From Rhodocyclaceae bacterium (GTDB taxonomy: Bacteria > Pseudomonadota > Gammaproteobacteria > Burkholderiales > Rhodocyclaceae), in contig JANXRC010000110.1 of assembly GCA_025353195.1 (NCBI GenBank), forward strand, positions 1-41,351: a stretch of DNA of 41,351 nucleotides, given 5' to 3'. Shown here in pieces: positions 1-7,951 of the stretch. Within the stretch, counting starts at the first letter, position 1. Each line of letters begins with the position of its first letter. Below the pieces are notes generated by a model. The model saw nothing but the letters and a program-made list of their open reading frames with translations. It ran no database searches and was not told where the DNA came from. Position numbers and translations under genes: made by a program.

Positions 1-1202
1 AGGGTGCCGTGCGCGGCGTCGCCACCGGCAACATGGGCGTCGGCCATGACGGCCAGCCCACGGCGAACTTCCAGCCGGGCATGGAACTGCTGGCCAAGTA
101 CACGCTGTTCGCCGAAGGCTGCCGCGGCCACCTGGGCAAGCAGCTCGAAGAACGATTCAAGCTGCGCGCCGAATCCGACCCGCAGACCTACGCCATCGGC
201 ATCAAGGAACTCTGGCAGGTCGATCCCGAGCAGTACGAGAAGGGCCTGGTGATGCACACCTTCGGCTGGCCGATGAAATCCGACACCTACGGCGGCGGCT
301 TCATCTACCACTTCGGCGAAAACCTGGTGTCGGTCGGCCTTGTCGTCGGCCTCGGCTACAAGAACCCCTTCCTCGCGCCGTTCGAGGAAATGCAGCGCAT
401 GAAGACCCATCCGCAGGTGGCGCCCATGTTCAAGGGCGGCAAGCGCCTGGCCTACGGCGCCCGCGCGCTGGCATCGGGCGGCCTGCAGTCCTTGCCCAAA
501 CTCGACTTTCCCGGCGGCGCGCTGCTCGGCGACGACGCCGGCCTGCTGGTCGCTTCGCGCATCAAGGGCAGCCACGCCGCGATCAAGAGCGGCATGCTGG
601 CCGCCGAAGCCGCCGCCAAGGCGCTCGCCGCGGGCCGCGCCAACGACGCGCTGACCGACTACCCGGAAGCCTTGCGCGAATCCTGGCTGTACCAGGAGCT
701 CCACACCGCGCGCAACTTCAAGCCGTGGATGGCCAAGGGCTTGTGGACCGGTTCGGTGATGTTCGGCATCGACCAGGTGCTGCTGCGCGGCAAGGCGCCG
801 TGGACCCTGCACAACACGGCAGACCACCTGAAGCTGAAGCCTGCCGCCGAATGCAAACCGATCGACTACCCGAAGCCGGATGGCGTGCTGACCTTCGACC
901 GGCTCTCTTCGGTATTTCTCTCGAATACCAACCACGAAGAAGACCAGCCCTGCCATCTGCAGTTGAAGAATGCGGACGTGCCGATCACCGTCAATCTCGC
1001 GCTCTACGATGCCCCCGAGCAGCGCTACTGCCCGGCCGGCGTCTACGAGATCATCCGTGACGACAGCGGCGACAATCCGCGCCTGCAGATCAACGCGCAG
1101 AACTGCGTGCACTGCAAGACCTGCGATATCAAGGATCCGACGCAGAACATCAACTGGGTGGTGCCGCAGGGCGGCGAAGGCCCGATTTACGAGCAGATGT
1201 GA
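1..1202 (+). CDS. Electron transfer flavoprotein-ubiquinone oxidoreductase, 3' part (5' end outside window)
   Basis: This protein passes electrons from reduced ETF to the membrane quinone pool and so links acyl-CoA dehydrogenases to respiration. The frame is open from base 3, so the N-terminal FAD-binding part lies outside the window and the first in-window GTG (base 9) is not the real start. About 400 residues are visible. They include the ETF-QO stretch AKYTLFAEGCRGHLGKQL, the DDAGLL segment of the FAD domain, and the C-terminal ferredoxin-like domain. The latter has the 4Fe-4S cysteines in CPAGVYE and CVHCKTCDIKDP, followed by NINWVVPQGGEGP near the end. That ending is complete and typical of the family. 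The partner etfBA genes lie about 3 kb downstream on the other strand, separated by a toxin-antitoxin pair. Family assignment is firm. Confidence 0.95.
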   Translation, partial: GAVRGVATGNMGVGHDGQPTANFQPGMELLAKYTLFAEGCRGHLGKQLEERFKLRAESDPQTYAIGIKELWQVDPEQYEKGLVMHTFGWPMKSDTYGGGFIYHFGENLVSVGLVVGLGYKNPFLAPFEEMQRMKTHPQVAPMFKGGKRLAYGARALASGGLQSLPKLDFPGGALLGDDAGLLVASRIKGSHAAIKSGMLAAEAAAKALAAGRANDALTDYPEALRESWLYQELHTARNFKPWMAKGLWTGSVMFGIDQVLLRGKAPWTLHNTADHLKLKPAAECKPIDYPKPDGVLTFDRLSSVFLSNTNHEEDQPCHLQLKNADVPITVNLALYDAPEQRYCPAGVYEIIRDDSGDNPRLQINAQNCVHCKTCDIKDPTQNINWVVPQGGEGPIYEQM

Positions 1203-1225
1203 GAGCCGGCGCTGGTGGGACGGCG
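1203..1225 (+). repeat. Dispersed 24-base repeat, copy A
   Basis: This copy begins at the last bases after the ETF-QO stop codon and runs toward the mazE promoter region. It differs from the consensus GAGTCGGCGCTGGTGGGACGGCG at one position (T to C at the fourth base). Other copies are at 6397, 8375, 15480, 16354, 25767 and 36507. Its function is unknown. A weaker possible copy, with more mismatches, lies just after mazF near 1923-1943. Confidence 0.6.
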
Positions 1226-1232
1226 ATCCCGG

Positions 1233-1252
1233 TACAATGTAGCCACATTGTA
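1233..1252. promoter_or_regulatory. Palindromic operator candidate upstream of mazEF
   Basis: Perfect 8-base arms TACAATGT (1233-1240) and ACATTGTA (1245-1252) are separated by AGCC. The site lies 30 bases before the mazE start codon. MazE/AbrB-type antitoxins, alone and in complex with MazF, commonly repress their own promoter through such palindromes. Autoregulation here is inferred from position and symmetry. No convincing -35/-10 pair could be assigned. Confidence 0.6.
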
Positions 1253-1282
1253 GTTACAGACGAGAGATGCGGGAGAAATCAC

Positions 1283-1561
1283 ATGGCCACTGCAAGCTTT
1301 GAAGCAACCATTCAGCCCTGGGGCAACAGCCTCGGCTTGCGCATTACCCGGGCGCTTTCCGAAGTGGCCCATCTCCAACGCGGGACAACCGTCACGGTTG
1401 CCGTGGTGAAAGGCGGATTGCTGGTCAAACCGAGAGTGAAAGCGCGACCGAAGCGCCCCGCGCTTCCATACTCCGAAGCTGATCTCATCAAGGGCATGAC
1501 ACCCGCCAAAGCGCATGCCGACGAATTGCCGAAGGCGATAGCATCGGAACTCGGAGAATAG
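1283..1561 (+). CDS. mazE: MazE/AbrB-family antitoxin
   Basis: A 92-residue antitoxin of a type II toxin-antitoxin pair. It should bind and neutralise the MazF-like ribonuclease encoded next. The N-terminal half has the swapped-hairpin AbrB/MazE fold signature: IQPWGNSLGLRIT at about residues 9-21, followed by GTTVTVAVVKGGLLVKP. The C-terminal half (about 50-92) is the expected toxin-binding tail. The ATG at 1283 is chosen because GGGAGA lies six bases upstream and the AbrB fold begins just after it; the longer frame from 1199 would overlap ETF-QO and add no recognisable sequence. The stop codon is one base from the mazF start, so translation is probably coupled. The palindrome at 1233-1252 is the likely operator. 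Confidence 0.88.
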   Translation: MATASFEATIQPWGNSLGLRITRALSEVAHLQRGTTVTVAVVKGGLLVKPRVKARPKRPALPYSEADLIKGMTPAKAHADELPKAIASELGE

Positions 1562-1562
1562 G

Positions 1563-1916
1563 GTGGCGCGCTACATTCCGGACCGCAACGACATCGTCTG
1601 GCTGGATTTCGATCCCACCAAGGGCAAAGAGATCGGCAAGTATCGACCGGCGCTGGTACTTTCCGGAAAAGGCTACAACAAAGCCACGGGCCTGCTGATT
1701 TGCTGCCCGATCAGCACCAGTGTTCGGAGCGCTCCTACGGAGGTAGCCGTAAGCAATCTCAAGACACCGTCCGTCGTTGCGGCCAACCTGGTGATGACGA
1801 TGGACTGGACCCAACGCAAGGCCAAAAGGCAGGCCCAGGCCGAACCGGGGGTTCTGGAAAATGTTCTGCAACGCTTGCTGCCACTCATCGGTGCAGAAAT
1901 CTTGTTCGCGAAATAG
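1563..1916 (+). CDS. mazF: MazF/PemK-family endoribonuclease toxin
   Basis: A 117-residue toxin of the MazF/PemK family, which cleaves mRNA at short sequence motifs and is held inactive by MazE. The N-terminus has the family signature NDIVWLDFDPTKGKEIGKYRPALVLS (loop Asp/Arg region around residues 9-34). This is followed by the CCPISTS strand and by VVAANLVMTMDWTQRKAK, which carries the basic/catalytic region. The start is GTG at 1563, one base after the mazE stop; an ATG start is not available at the right place. Length is typical and nothing looks broken, so the module is probably active. It sits between ETF-QO and the etfBA operon, an unusual place that suggests later insertion. Confidence 0.9.
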   Translation: MARYIPDRNDIVWLDFDPTKGKEIGKYRPALVLSGKGYNKATGLLICCPISTSVRSAPTEVAVSNLKTPSVVAANLVMTMDWTQRKAKRQAQAEPGVLENVLQRLLPLIGAEILFAK

Positions 1917-1957
1917 TGCGTGGTCGGCACCGACGGGACGGCGCCGCAAAAGAAGAT

Positions 1958-1975
1958 GGGAACCCGCGGGTTCCC
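1958..1975 (+). terminator. Hairpin downstream of mazF, possible terminator
   Basis: A perfect 18-base palindrome (GGGAACC, loop CGCG, GGTTCCC) starts about 40 bases after the mazF stop and is followed by GTTATTCGTT. The stem is strong but the T-rich tail is weak. It could terminate mazEF or separate it from the convergent acyl-CoA dehydrogenase gene ending at 2170. Confidence 0.45.
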
Positions 1976-2169
1976 GTTATTCGTTAGGAGCAGCGATCAG
2001 AGCTTGTGAAGAAATCGTCCCCCAAGGGGACTTCCAATGGGGCGTAGCCGCGGGCTGCAGCGGGGTGCGGCCGGAGCGCAGCTACCGGAATGTACGTCGT
2101 TGTACATGAGGATAGCGAGCACCGCCCAAGCCCCGATCCGGCACGCGCAGTAGATTTATTCATAAGCTC

Positions 2170-3960
2170 TCAGAACATCGCTTCGTCGAGGGCCAACGCA
2201 CTCGCTCCGCCCTGCACCACTTCCTGTGCCAGGCCGGTCGCCGCGGCCATGACGTGGTCGGCATAGAAATGCGCCGTGGCGATTTTCGCCGGGAAGAAGG
2301 GATCGCCATCGCCGGCGGCGATCTTGCGCTGTGCCACCAGCGCCGCACGCGCCATCATCCAGCCGCCGGAAACAATTCCCAGCAGTTTGAGGAAAGGCAC
2401 GGCACCGACCGCTACGTCACGCACATCGCTGCCGTAGTTGGCCACTATGTAGTCGGTCGCCACCTGCAGCGCCTCGATGCCGCTGCCCAGCGCCGCGGCG
2501 ATGGCCGCAAATGCTTCCCCGGATTGCTTCATCACCTCGCTGCGGGTCTGCTGCATGGTGCCGATCACCGCCTTGATCGTGGTGCCACCCTCGCGGGCGA
2601 TCTTGCGGCCCATCAGGTCATTCGCCTGGATGCCCGTGGTACCTTCGTAGATCGTGGTGATGCGGGCGTCGCGCATGAACTGCGCGGCGCCGGTTTCCTC
2701 GATGAAACCCATGCCGCCATGGATCTGCACGCCGAGATAGGTCAGCTCGTTGCCGGTCTCGGTGCTCCAGCCCTTGACCACCGGAATCATCAGATCGACA
2801 TAGGCCTGATTCTGCGCACGTTCGGCGGCGTCCGGATGGCGCGCCGCGGCGTCGTGCGCGGCGGCCACCGAATAGGCCAACGCACGCATCGCCTCGACCT
2901 GCGAGCGCATCAGCATCAGCATGCGGCGGATATCCGGATGACGGATGATCGGCACGCCGCTCGCCGAGCCTTCGATGGCGCGGCCCTGCACCCGCTCGCG
3001 GGCGTAAGCCACCGCGTGCTGATAAGCGCCCTCACCCAGCGCGAGGCCTTCGAGGCCGACCGCGAAGCGTGCCGCGTTCATCATGACGAACATGTACTTG
3101 AGGCCCTGGTTCTCCTTGCCCACCAGCGTACCGACCGCGCCGCCGCTGTCGCCCAGCGCCATGACGCAGGTCGGGCTGGCGTGGATGCCGAGCTTGTGCT
3201 CGATGGATACGCAATATGCATCGTTGCGCTCGCCCAGCGAGCCATCCGGCTTCACCATGAACTTGGGCACCACGAACAGCGAAATGCCCTTGACGCCCTC
3301 CGGCGCATCCGGGGTGCGGGCAAGCACGAGATGTATCGTGTTCGCCGCCATGTCGTGGTCGCCGTAGGTGATGAAAATCTTCTGGCCGAAGATCCGGTAG
3401 GTGCCATCGCCCTGCGGCACGGCACGCGAGCGGATGGCCGCCAGGTCCGAGCCGGCCTGCGGCTCGGTGATGTTCATGGTGCCGGTCCACTTGCCGGAAA
3501 TCATGTTGGGCAGGTACATCGCCTTCTGCGCGTCGGTGCCGGCCAGTTCCAGCGCCTCGATGGCGCCGAGCGTCAGCAGGGGACACAGCGAGAACGCCAT
3601 GTTCGAAGACTTCCACATCTCCTGCACCGCCGCCGAGACCACCTTGGGCAACCCCTGTCCGCCATATTCCGGATTGCCCGAGAGCGCGTTCCAGCCGTTG
3701 TCGACAAACTGGCTGTAGGCCTCCTTGAAACCCTTGGGCACGGTGACGACCTTCTTGGCCCATTGCGCACCTTCCTGGTCACCGCTGAAATTGAGGGGCG
3801 CCAGCACGCCACTGGTGAACTTGGCGGACTCATCGAGAATCGCTTCGACCACATCGGCCGACGCTTCCTCGTAGCCCGGCAAAGCGGCCACCTTGTCGAG
3901 GCCGGCCAACTCGGTCAAAACGAAGTGCATGTCCTTCAGGGGGGCGGTATAGCTGCTCAT
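2170..3960 (-). CDS. Acyl-CoA dehydrogenase, long form with C-terminal extension
   Basis: A 596-residue FAD enzyme that oxidises an acyl-CoA to the 2-enoyl-CoA and passes electrons to ETF. It belongs to the long subfamily with an extra C-terminal domain, the group that includes DmdC-like and FadE5-like enzymes. Visible signatures are TGTMNITEPQAGSDL (about 159-173), the FITYGDHDMA segment, the helical block around MMNAARFAVGLEGL, and IYEGTTGIQANDLMGRK with the probable catalytic Glu at 439. The ATG is preceded on the minus strand by GGAG at a good distance. It is the last gene of the etfB-etfA-acd operon, 25 bases after etfA. A paralogue of equal length lies at 12164-13954. The substrate is not evident from sequence. 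Confidence 0.93.
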   Translation of the reverse strand: MSSYTAPLKDMHFVLTELAGLDKVAALPGYEEASADVVEAILDESAKFTSGVLAPLNFSGDQEGAQWAKKVVTVPKGFKEAYSQFVDNGWNALSGNPEYGGQGLPKVVSAAVQEMWKSSNMAFSLCPLLTLGAIEALELAGTDAQKAMYLPNMISGKWTGTMNITEPQAGSDLAAIRSRAVPQGDGTYRIFGQKIFITYGDHDMAANTIHLVLARTPDAPEGVKGISLFVVPKFMVKPDGSLGERNDAYCVSIEHKLGIHASPTCVMALGDSGGAVGTLVGKENQGLKYMFVMMNAARFAVGLEGLALGEGAYQHAVAYARERVQGRAIEGSASGVPIIRHPDIRRMLMLMRSQVEAMRALAYSVAAAHDAAARHPDAAERAQNQAYVDLMIPVVKGWSTETGNELTYLGVQIHGGMGFIEETGAAQFMRDARITTIYEGTTGIQANDLMGRKIAREGGTTIKAVIGTMQQTRSEVMKQSGEAFAAIAAALGSGIEALQVATDYIVANYGSDVRDVAVGAVPFLKLLGIVSGGWMMARAALVAQRKIAAGDGDPFFPAKIATAHFYADHVMAAATGLAQEVVQGGASALALDEAMF

Positions 3961-3985
3961 CTGCTTACTCCGTGATCATTTCCGG

Positions 3986-4918
3986 TCAAATTGCGGCGAC
4001 AAGCTCAGGCACGGCCTGGAACAGATCGGCAACCAGGCCGTAGTCGGCAACCTGGAAGATCGGCGCATCGGGATCCTTGTTGATCGCCACGATCACCTTC
4101 GAATCCTTCATGCCCGCCAGATGCTGGATCGCCCCCGATATGCCGATGGCGATATACAACTGCGGGGCGACGATCTTGCCGGTCTGCCCGACCTGGTAGT
4201 CGTTGGGCACGAAGCCCGCATCGACCGCTGCACGGGAAGCACCGAGGGCGGCCCCCAGCTTGTCGGCCAGCGGTTCCAGCAGCTTGTGGTAGTTCTCGCC
4301 GTTGCCCATGCCGCGCCCGCCCGAGACGATGATCTTCGCCGCCGCCAGTTCCGGCCGCGCCGACTTGGTCAACTCACGGCTGATCAGCTTCGATTGCCCC
4401 AGATCGGCACCGGCGGCCATGGCTTCGACAGCCGCACTGCCACCCGAATTTGCCGCGGCATCGAAGCCCGTGGTGCGCACCGTGATGACCTTGGTCGCGT
4501 CGCTCGACTTCACCGTCGCCAGCGCGTTGCCGGCGTAGATCGGGCGGACGAAGGTATCGGCATCGACCACCGAAATGATTTCCGAGATCTGCGCCACGTC
4601 GAGCAGGGCCGCCACGCGCGGCAAGGTGTTCTTGCCGTTGCTGGTGGCGGCCGCCAGGATGTGGGTGTAGCCGGATGCGTTGGCGACGATCAGGGCGGCA
4701 AGGTTTTCCGCGGTCTGGTCGCCATAGTGGGCGGCATCGGCGACCTTGACCTTGGCCACACCGGCGATCTTGGCCGCCTGTTCGGCGACAACACCGCAGT
4801 TGGCGCCGGCGACGAGAATATGAATCTCGCCCCCGATCTTGGCCGCGGCAGTGACGGCATTGAGGGTCGCGGCCTTGAGGCCGGCGTTGTCGTGTTCTGC
4901 GATGACGAGGAGGCTCAT
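3986..4918 (-). CDS. etfA: Electron transfer flavoprotein alpha subunit
   Basis: The 310-residue FAD-binding subunit of ETF. With EtfB it collects electrons from acyl-CoA dehydrogenases and delivers them to ETF-QO. The C-terminal FAD domain is clear: [58 protein letters not shown], and [18 protein letters not shown] near the end. The N-terminal domain starts [11 protein letters not shown], as usual for EtfA. Its ATG overlaps the etfB stop by four bases (ATGA), which indicates translational coupling. Length and motifs are normal. Confidence 0.97.
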   Translation of the reverse strand: MSLLVIAEHDNAGLKAATLNAVTAAAKIGGEIHILVAGANCGVVAEQAAKIAGVAKVKVADAAHYGDQTAENLAALIVANASGYTHILAAATSNGKNTLPRVAALLDVAQISEIISVVDADTFVRPIYAGNALATVKSSDATKVITVRTTGFDAAANSGGSAAVEAMAAGADLGQSKLISRELTKSARPELAAAKIIVSGGRGMGNGENYHKLLEPLADKLGAALGASRAAVDAGFVPNDYQVGQTGKIVAPQLYIAIGISGAIQHLAGMKDSKVIVAINKDPDAPIFQVADYGLVADLFQAVPELVAAI

Positions 4919-5667
4919 GCGATCACCTTGGCTTCGTTCTTGAGTTTATCGATCAGTTGCGCGATATCGGCAACCTTGATTCCGGCGCTGCGCTTGGGCG
5001 GCTCGGTGACGGTAACGGTGGCCAGGCGCGGCGCGACATCGACGCCGAGGTCGGCAGGCTTGACGGTCTCCATCGGCTTCTTCTTCGCCTTCATGATGTT
5101 GGGCAGCGTGGCGTAGCGCGGTTCGTTGAGGCGCAGGTCGGCGCTGATGACGGCCGGCAGGCTGACTTCGATGGTTTCGAGGCCGCCGTCCACTTCGCGG
5201 GTGACGGTGGCTTTGCCTTCACCGATCACGACTTTCGAGGCGAAGGTGGCTTGCGACCAGCCCAGCAGCGCGGCGACCATCTGCGCGGTCTGGTTGGCAT
5301 CATCGTCGATGGCCTGCTTGCCGAGGACGATCAGTTGCGGCGCCTCTTTTTTCGCCACCGCGGCCAGCAGCTTGGCCACTGCCAGCGGCTGCAGTTCGAC
5401 GTCGGTTTCGACCAGGATCGAGCGATCGGCGCCGATCGCCATCGCCGTGCGCAGGGTCTCCTGGCAGGTGGTGACGCCGCAGGAGACAGCGATCACTTCC
5501 GTCGCCACGCCGGCTTCCCTCAGGCGGATGGCTTCTTCCACCGCGATTTCGTCGAAGGGATTCATCGACATCTTCACATTCGCCAGATCGACACCACTGC
5601 CGTCTGCCTTGACGCGAACCTTGACGTTGTAGTCAATCACACGCTTGACCGGAACGAGGATTTTCAA
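4915..5667 (-). CDS. etfB: Electron transfer flavoprotein beta subunit
   Basis: The 250-residue AMP-binding subunit of ETF and first gene of the etfBA-acd operon. It starts [19 protein letters not shown] and contains [48 protein letters not shown] and [16 protein letters not shown], all hallmark EtfB stretches. The start codon is TTG at 5665-5667, chosen because a strong Shine-Dalgarno sequence (AAGGAGAG) lies just upstream and the protein begins exactly as the family does. The divergent TetR gene and the inverted repeat at 5732-5749 suggest repression of this operon by that regulator. Confidence 0.97.
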   Translation of the reverse strand: MKILVPVKRVIDYNVKVRVKADGSGVDLANVKMSMNPFDEIAVEEAIRLREAGVATEVIAVSCGVTTCQETLRTAMAIGADRSILVETDVELQPLAVAKLLAAVAKKEAPQLIVLGKQAIDDDANQTAQMVAALLGWSQATFASKVVIGEGKATVTREVDGGLETIEVSLPAVISADLRLNEPRYATLPNIMKAKKKPMETVKPADLGVDVAPRLATVTVTEPPKRSAGIKVADIAQLIDKLKNEAKVIA

Positions 5668-5731
5668 GCGACTCTCCTTAAGTTTGGCTGATCGGAAACA
5701 ATCATTCTAGCTACTATTCCAGACTCCGCAC

Positions 5732-5749
5732 CCATACGCTTACGTATGG
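5732..5749. promoter_or_regulatory. Inverted-repeat operator candidate between etfB and tetR
   Basis: Perfect 7-base arms CCATACG (5732-5738) and CGTATGG (5743-5749) are separated by CTTA. They lie in the 130-base gap between the divergent etfB operon and the TetR gene. A further half-site CGTATGG occurs at 5795-5801, over the proposed TetR start codon. This arrangement fits a TetR-family autoregulated divergent promoter. The assignment rests on position and symmetry only. Confidence 0.6.
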
Positions 5750-5797
5750 TTTATGAGATACTACCCCAGGTCCGACAAAACTTCAATACCCTACCGT

Positions 5798-6373
5798 ATG
5801 GAAACAAAACCCGCCAAACGCCCCCGCCACATGCTGGATCGCGAAGCCTGGATCAAGGGCGCGATCGCCATTCTTGCCGAACACGGCGCCGAGGGCCTGC
5901 GCGTCGAAATCCTGGCCAAACGCCTCGGCGTGACCAAGGGCAGCTTCTACTGGCATTTCAAGGGTCGGCGCGACCTGTTCGATGCGGTGCTGGAATTCTG
6001 GAAGGAAGGCCGCATCCGCGATATCCGCAAACAGACGCATGCCGAGCCGGGCGGCGAAGTCGCTGCCCTGCTCCGCACCATCGAGGTCTATGCCTCGGCG
6101 CGCAACCGCAAGGGCATCTCCATCGAAGCCGCGGTACGCGACTGGGCGCGGCGCGACGCGCAGGCCATCACCGTCGTCGAGGAAGTCGACGCCGAACGCC
6201 TGATCTGTTCCTGCCGGCTGTTTCTGGCCTGCGGGCTGGACCCCGAAGAGGCGCAGGCGCGCAGCGTCATGCTTTACGCCTACGTCTTCGGCGTCAGCCT
6301 GATGCACTGCGGCCGCTTCACCGCCGATCTGGCGTCCCTCAAAGCCTGGATCGCCGAACGCATTGCGCGCTGA
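5798..6373 (+). CDS. TetR-family transcriptional regulator
   Basis: A regulator of about 191 residues, divergent from etfBA-acd. The N-terminal helix-turn-helix domain is evident from WIKGAIAILAEHGAEGLRV, then LAKRLGVTKGSFYWHF and KGRRDLFDAVLEFW. The remainder is an alpha-helical ligand-binding domain with no close recognisable class. A start at 5753 (15 residues longer) is possible, and neither ATG has a good Shine-Dalgarno. I prefer 5798 because the added residues look non-domain and would run through the operator region. By context it probably senses an acyl-CoA or related metabolite and controls the etf/acd operon; that role is inference. Confidence 0.85.
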   Translation: METKPAKRPRHMLDREAWIKGAIAILAEHGAEGLRVEILAKRLGVTKGSFYWHFKGRRDLFDAVLEFWKEGRIRDIRKQTHAEPGGEVAALLRTIEVYASARNRKGISIEAAVRDWARRDAQAITVVEEVDAERLICSCRLFLACGLDPEEAQARSVMLYAYVFGVSLMHCGRFTADLASLKAWIAERIAR

Positions 6374-6396
6374 GCGGCGCAGGCCGGGGATCGCAA

Positions 6397-6420
6397 GAGT
6401 CGGCGCTGATGGGACGGCGG
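6397..6420 (+). repeat. Dispersed 24-base repeat, copy B
   Basis: One mismatch (G to A in CTGATGGG) to the consensus GAGTCGGCGCTGGTGGGACGGCGG. It starts 24 bases after the TetR stop codon. It is followed by TTGCTCCGCCGGAGC, which can pair with the repeat's right end. The rest of the 250-base gap to the cytochrome gene shows nothing I can identify. Confidence 0.65.
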
Positions 6421-6623
6421 TTGCTCCGCCGGAGCGGTCGATGGAAAATCATCCGGGCAGTTCTGCGTTCGGCCACGAGCGGTACTTCAAGGAGCGGAAA
6501 ATCCGTACCGCAGTACGTACCCTGTCAGGCTACGAGCGGCTGTTCGACATGGTCTCCTTCCCATCGCAGCGGTTGACGACAGAAGCATCCCTGATCTGGG
6601 AAAAGCCGGAACCGGCCGTGTTT

Positions 6624-7313
6624 CTATTTCTTGTCCGGCGGTGCGAGCTGAGACATATAGTCCGCCACGGCCTCCAGGTCGCTATCCCTGTAGGGTTTGA
6701 TCGCCTTAACCATGTCGGGGTTTGAGTTGCGCCGGTCGCCGTCGCGGATGAGTTGAGCTTGCCGCAGTAGATAGCGGTAATGTTGGGCTGCGACCATGGG
6801 ATAGAACTTCTCCGCATTTCCTTCACCCCAACTTCCGTGGCATTCGACACAATCCTTCTTGTACAGTTCATTGCCTCTGCTCACGCCGCTTCCCGGACCC
6901 TTGCCGTTGGTGGCTGAGATCGGCAGTCCTTGCAAGTAGCTGGCGATGTCGGCAATCTCGAAAGCGTTGAGAACATGCTCGCCTATGAAGGGTTCCATTT
7001 TTTGATTGATGCGGCGACCGGACTGGAAATCAGAGATCTGCTTGATCAGTACAGTCGCATGCTGGCCTGACAGTCGCGGATAGGCGCCGCTGGTGCGGCC
7101 CGAGGCGTCCTTGCGGTGACAGCCCTGACAGGGCACAAAGGCCGCCGCGCCGCGTGCGGCGTCACCTTTGATTTGCAGCGCGTTCTTGGCTTGTTCCCCG
7201 ACCTGATTCCAGACTGGAGTTTGCGCCAAAGCCACTGAAGGCCACAGCGCGACAACGATCAGCGGATTCAGAAACCTGTTCACCGGCTTTCTCCCAATGG
7301 CTGTTGAAATCAT
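6624..7313 (-). CDS. Diheme c-type cytochrome (cytochrome c4-like), periplasmic
   Basis: A 229-residue protein with two CxxCH haem sites: CQGCH at about 62-66 and CVECH at about 155-159. It also has the duplicated c4-type layout (YPRLSGQHATVLIKQ in the first half, YPMVAAQHYRYLLRQ in the second). A Sec signal peptide is visible (NRFLNPLIVVALWPSVALAQ), so it acts in the periplasm as an electron carrier. The ATG at 7313 overlaps the upstream gene's stop (ATGA). A GTG at 7283 has a better Shine-Dalgarno (GGGAGA) and gives a classical 21-residue leader, so the true start may be there. It forms a pair with the next diheme cytochrome. The redox partner is unknown. Confidence 0.88.
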   Translation of the reverse strand: MISTAIGRKPVNRFLNPLIVVALWPSVALAQTPVWNQVGEQAKNALQIKGDAARGAAAFVPCQGCHRKDASGRTSGAYPRLSGQHATVLIKQISDFQSGRRINQKMEPFIGEHVLNAFEIADIASYLQGLPISATNGKGPGSGVSRGNELYKKDCVECHGSWGEGNAEKFYPMVAAQHYRYLLRQAQLIRDGDRRNSNPDMVKAIKPYRDSDLEAVADYMSQLAPPDKK

Positions 7314-7951
7314 CTTTCGTCGAGTCCAACCAGATACTCGGCGACGGACTGGATTTCTTCTTCAGTCATTCGCCTTGCGATAGCGCGCATGAAGCGGCCG
7401 AAATCATTCGAACGGTCGCCGCTGGCGAAGTCTTTCATCTGATGCGCTACATACGGGGCATGTTGCCCGCCAATGCGGGGATAGATGAGATAGCCGACGC
7501 CCTGGGCTTGATGGCAGCCGATGCAGGCGGGCACACCGGATTCTTCATTTCCGTCGAGATACACCATCTTGCCGAATCCGGCCGCTTCCCTGTCGACAGC
7601 TTCTCCTGGCTTCATCTTTCGACTGCTGTAATAGGCCGCCAATGGCGCGATGTCCTCTGGCTTCAGTGCGGCAGCGACCGGAGACATGACTTCGCTCGTT
7701 CTGGCCCCGGAGCGGAAATCCCGTAACTGTTTGACGATATAACCTTCCTGGAGGCCGGCGATCTTGGGGAAGGTTGGGATGACACTGTTGCCGTCATCGC
7801 CATGACAGGCGATACAGACGGTGGCAGCTATCGTATGGGCGTCCGCCGCCGCACTGGTACCGGGGAATGTCCACCCCATCGTCATGATCGCGGCGATTTT
7901 CAGGAAACCATTGTCAGGCTTGAACCTGTGGCGGATGTCTGAATCTTTCAT
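7310..7951 (-). CDS. Diheme c-type cytochrome (cytochrome c4-like), periplasmic
   Basis: A 213-residue cytochrome with haem motifs CIACH (about 46-50) and CIGCH (about 143-147). The repeated c4-type stretches are FPKIAGLQEGYIVKQLRDFRSG and YPRIGGQHAPYVAHQMKDFASG. The N-terminus (to about residue 37) is a probable signal peptide. The ATG at 7951 is chosen because GGAG lies seven bases upstream and the longer frame to 8023 adds sequence of no recognisable type. It is first in a two-gene operon whose stop overlaps the next start. The pair resembles tandem diheme cytochromes that shuttle electrons in the periplasm. Possible roles include delivery to an oxidase or from a dehydrogenase; no neighbour settles this. 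Confidence 0.87.
   Translation of the reverse strand: MKDSDIRHRFKPDNGFLKIAAIMTMGWTFPGTSAAADAHTIAATVCIACHGDDGNSVIPTFPKIAGLQEGYIVKQLRDFRSGARTSEVMSPVAAALKPEDIAPLAAYYSSRKMKPGEAVDREAAGFGKMVYLDGNEESGVPACIGCHQAQGVGYLIYPRIGGQHAPYVAHQMKDFASGDRSNDFGRFMRAIARRMTEEEIQSVAEYLVGLDER

Noticed and set aside
2254-3975. A 573-codon open frame on the plus strand opposite the acyl-CoA dehydrogenase
   Set aside because: It is the antisense shadow of a high-GC gene, rich in Arg, His and Ala, with no family motif. The minus strand encodes a clear acyl-CoA dehydrogenase.
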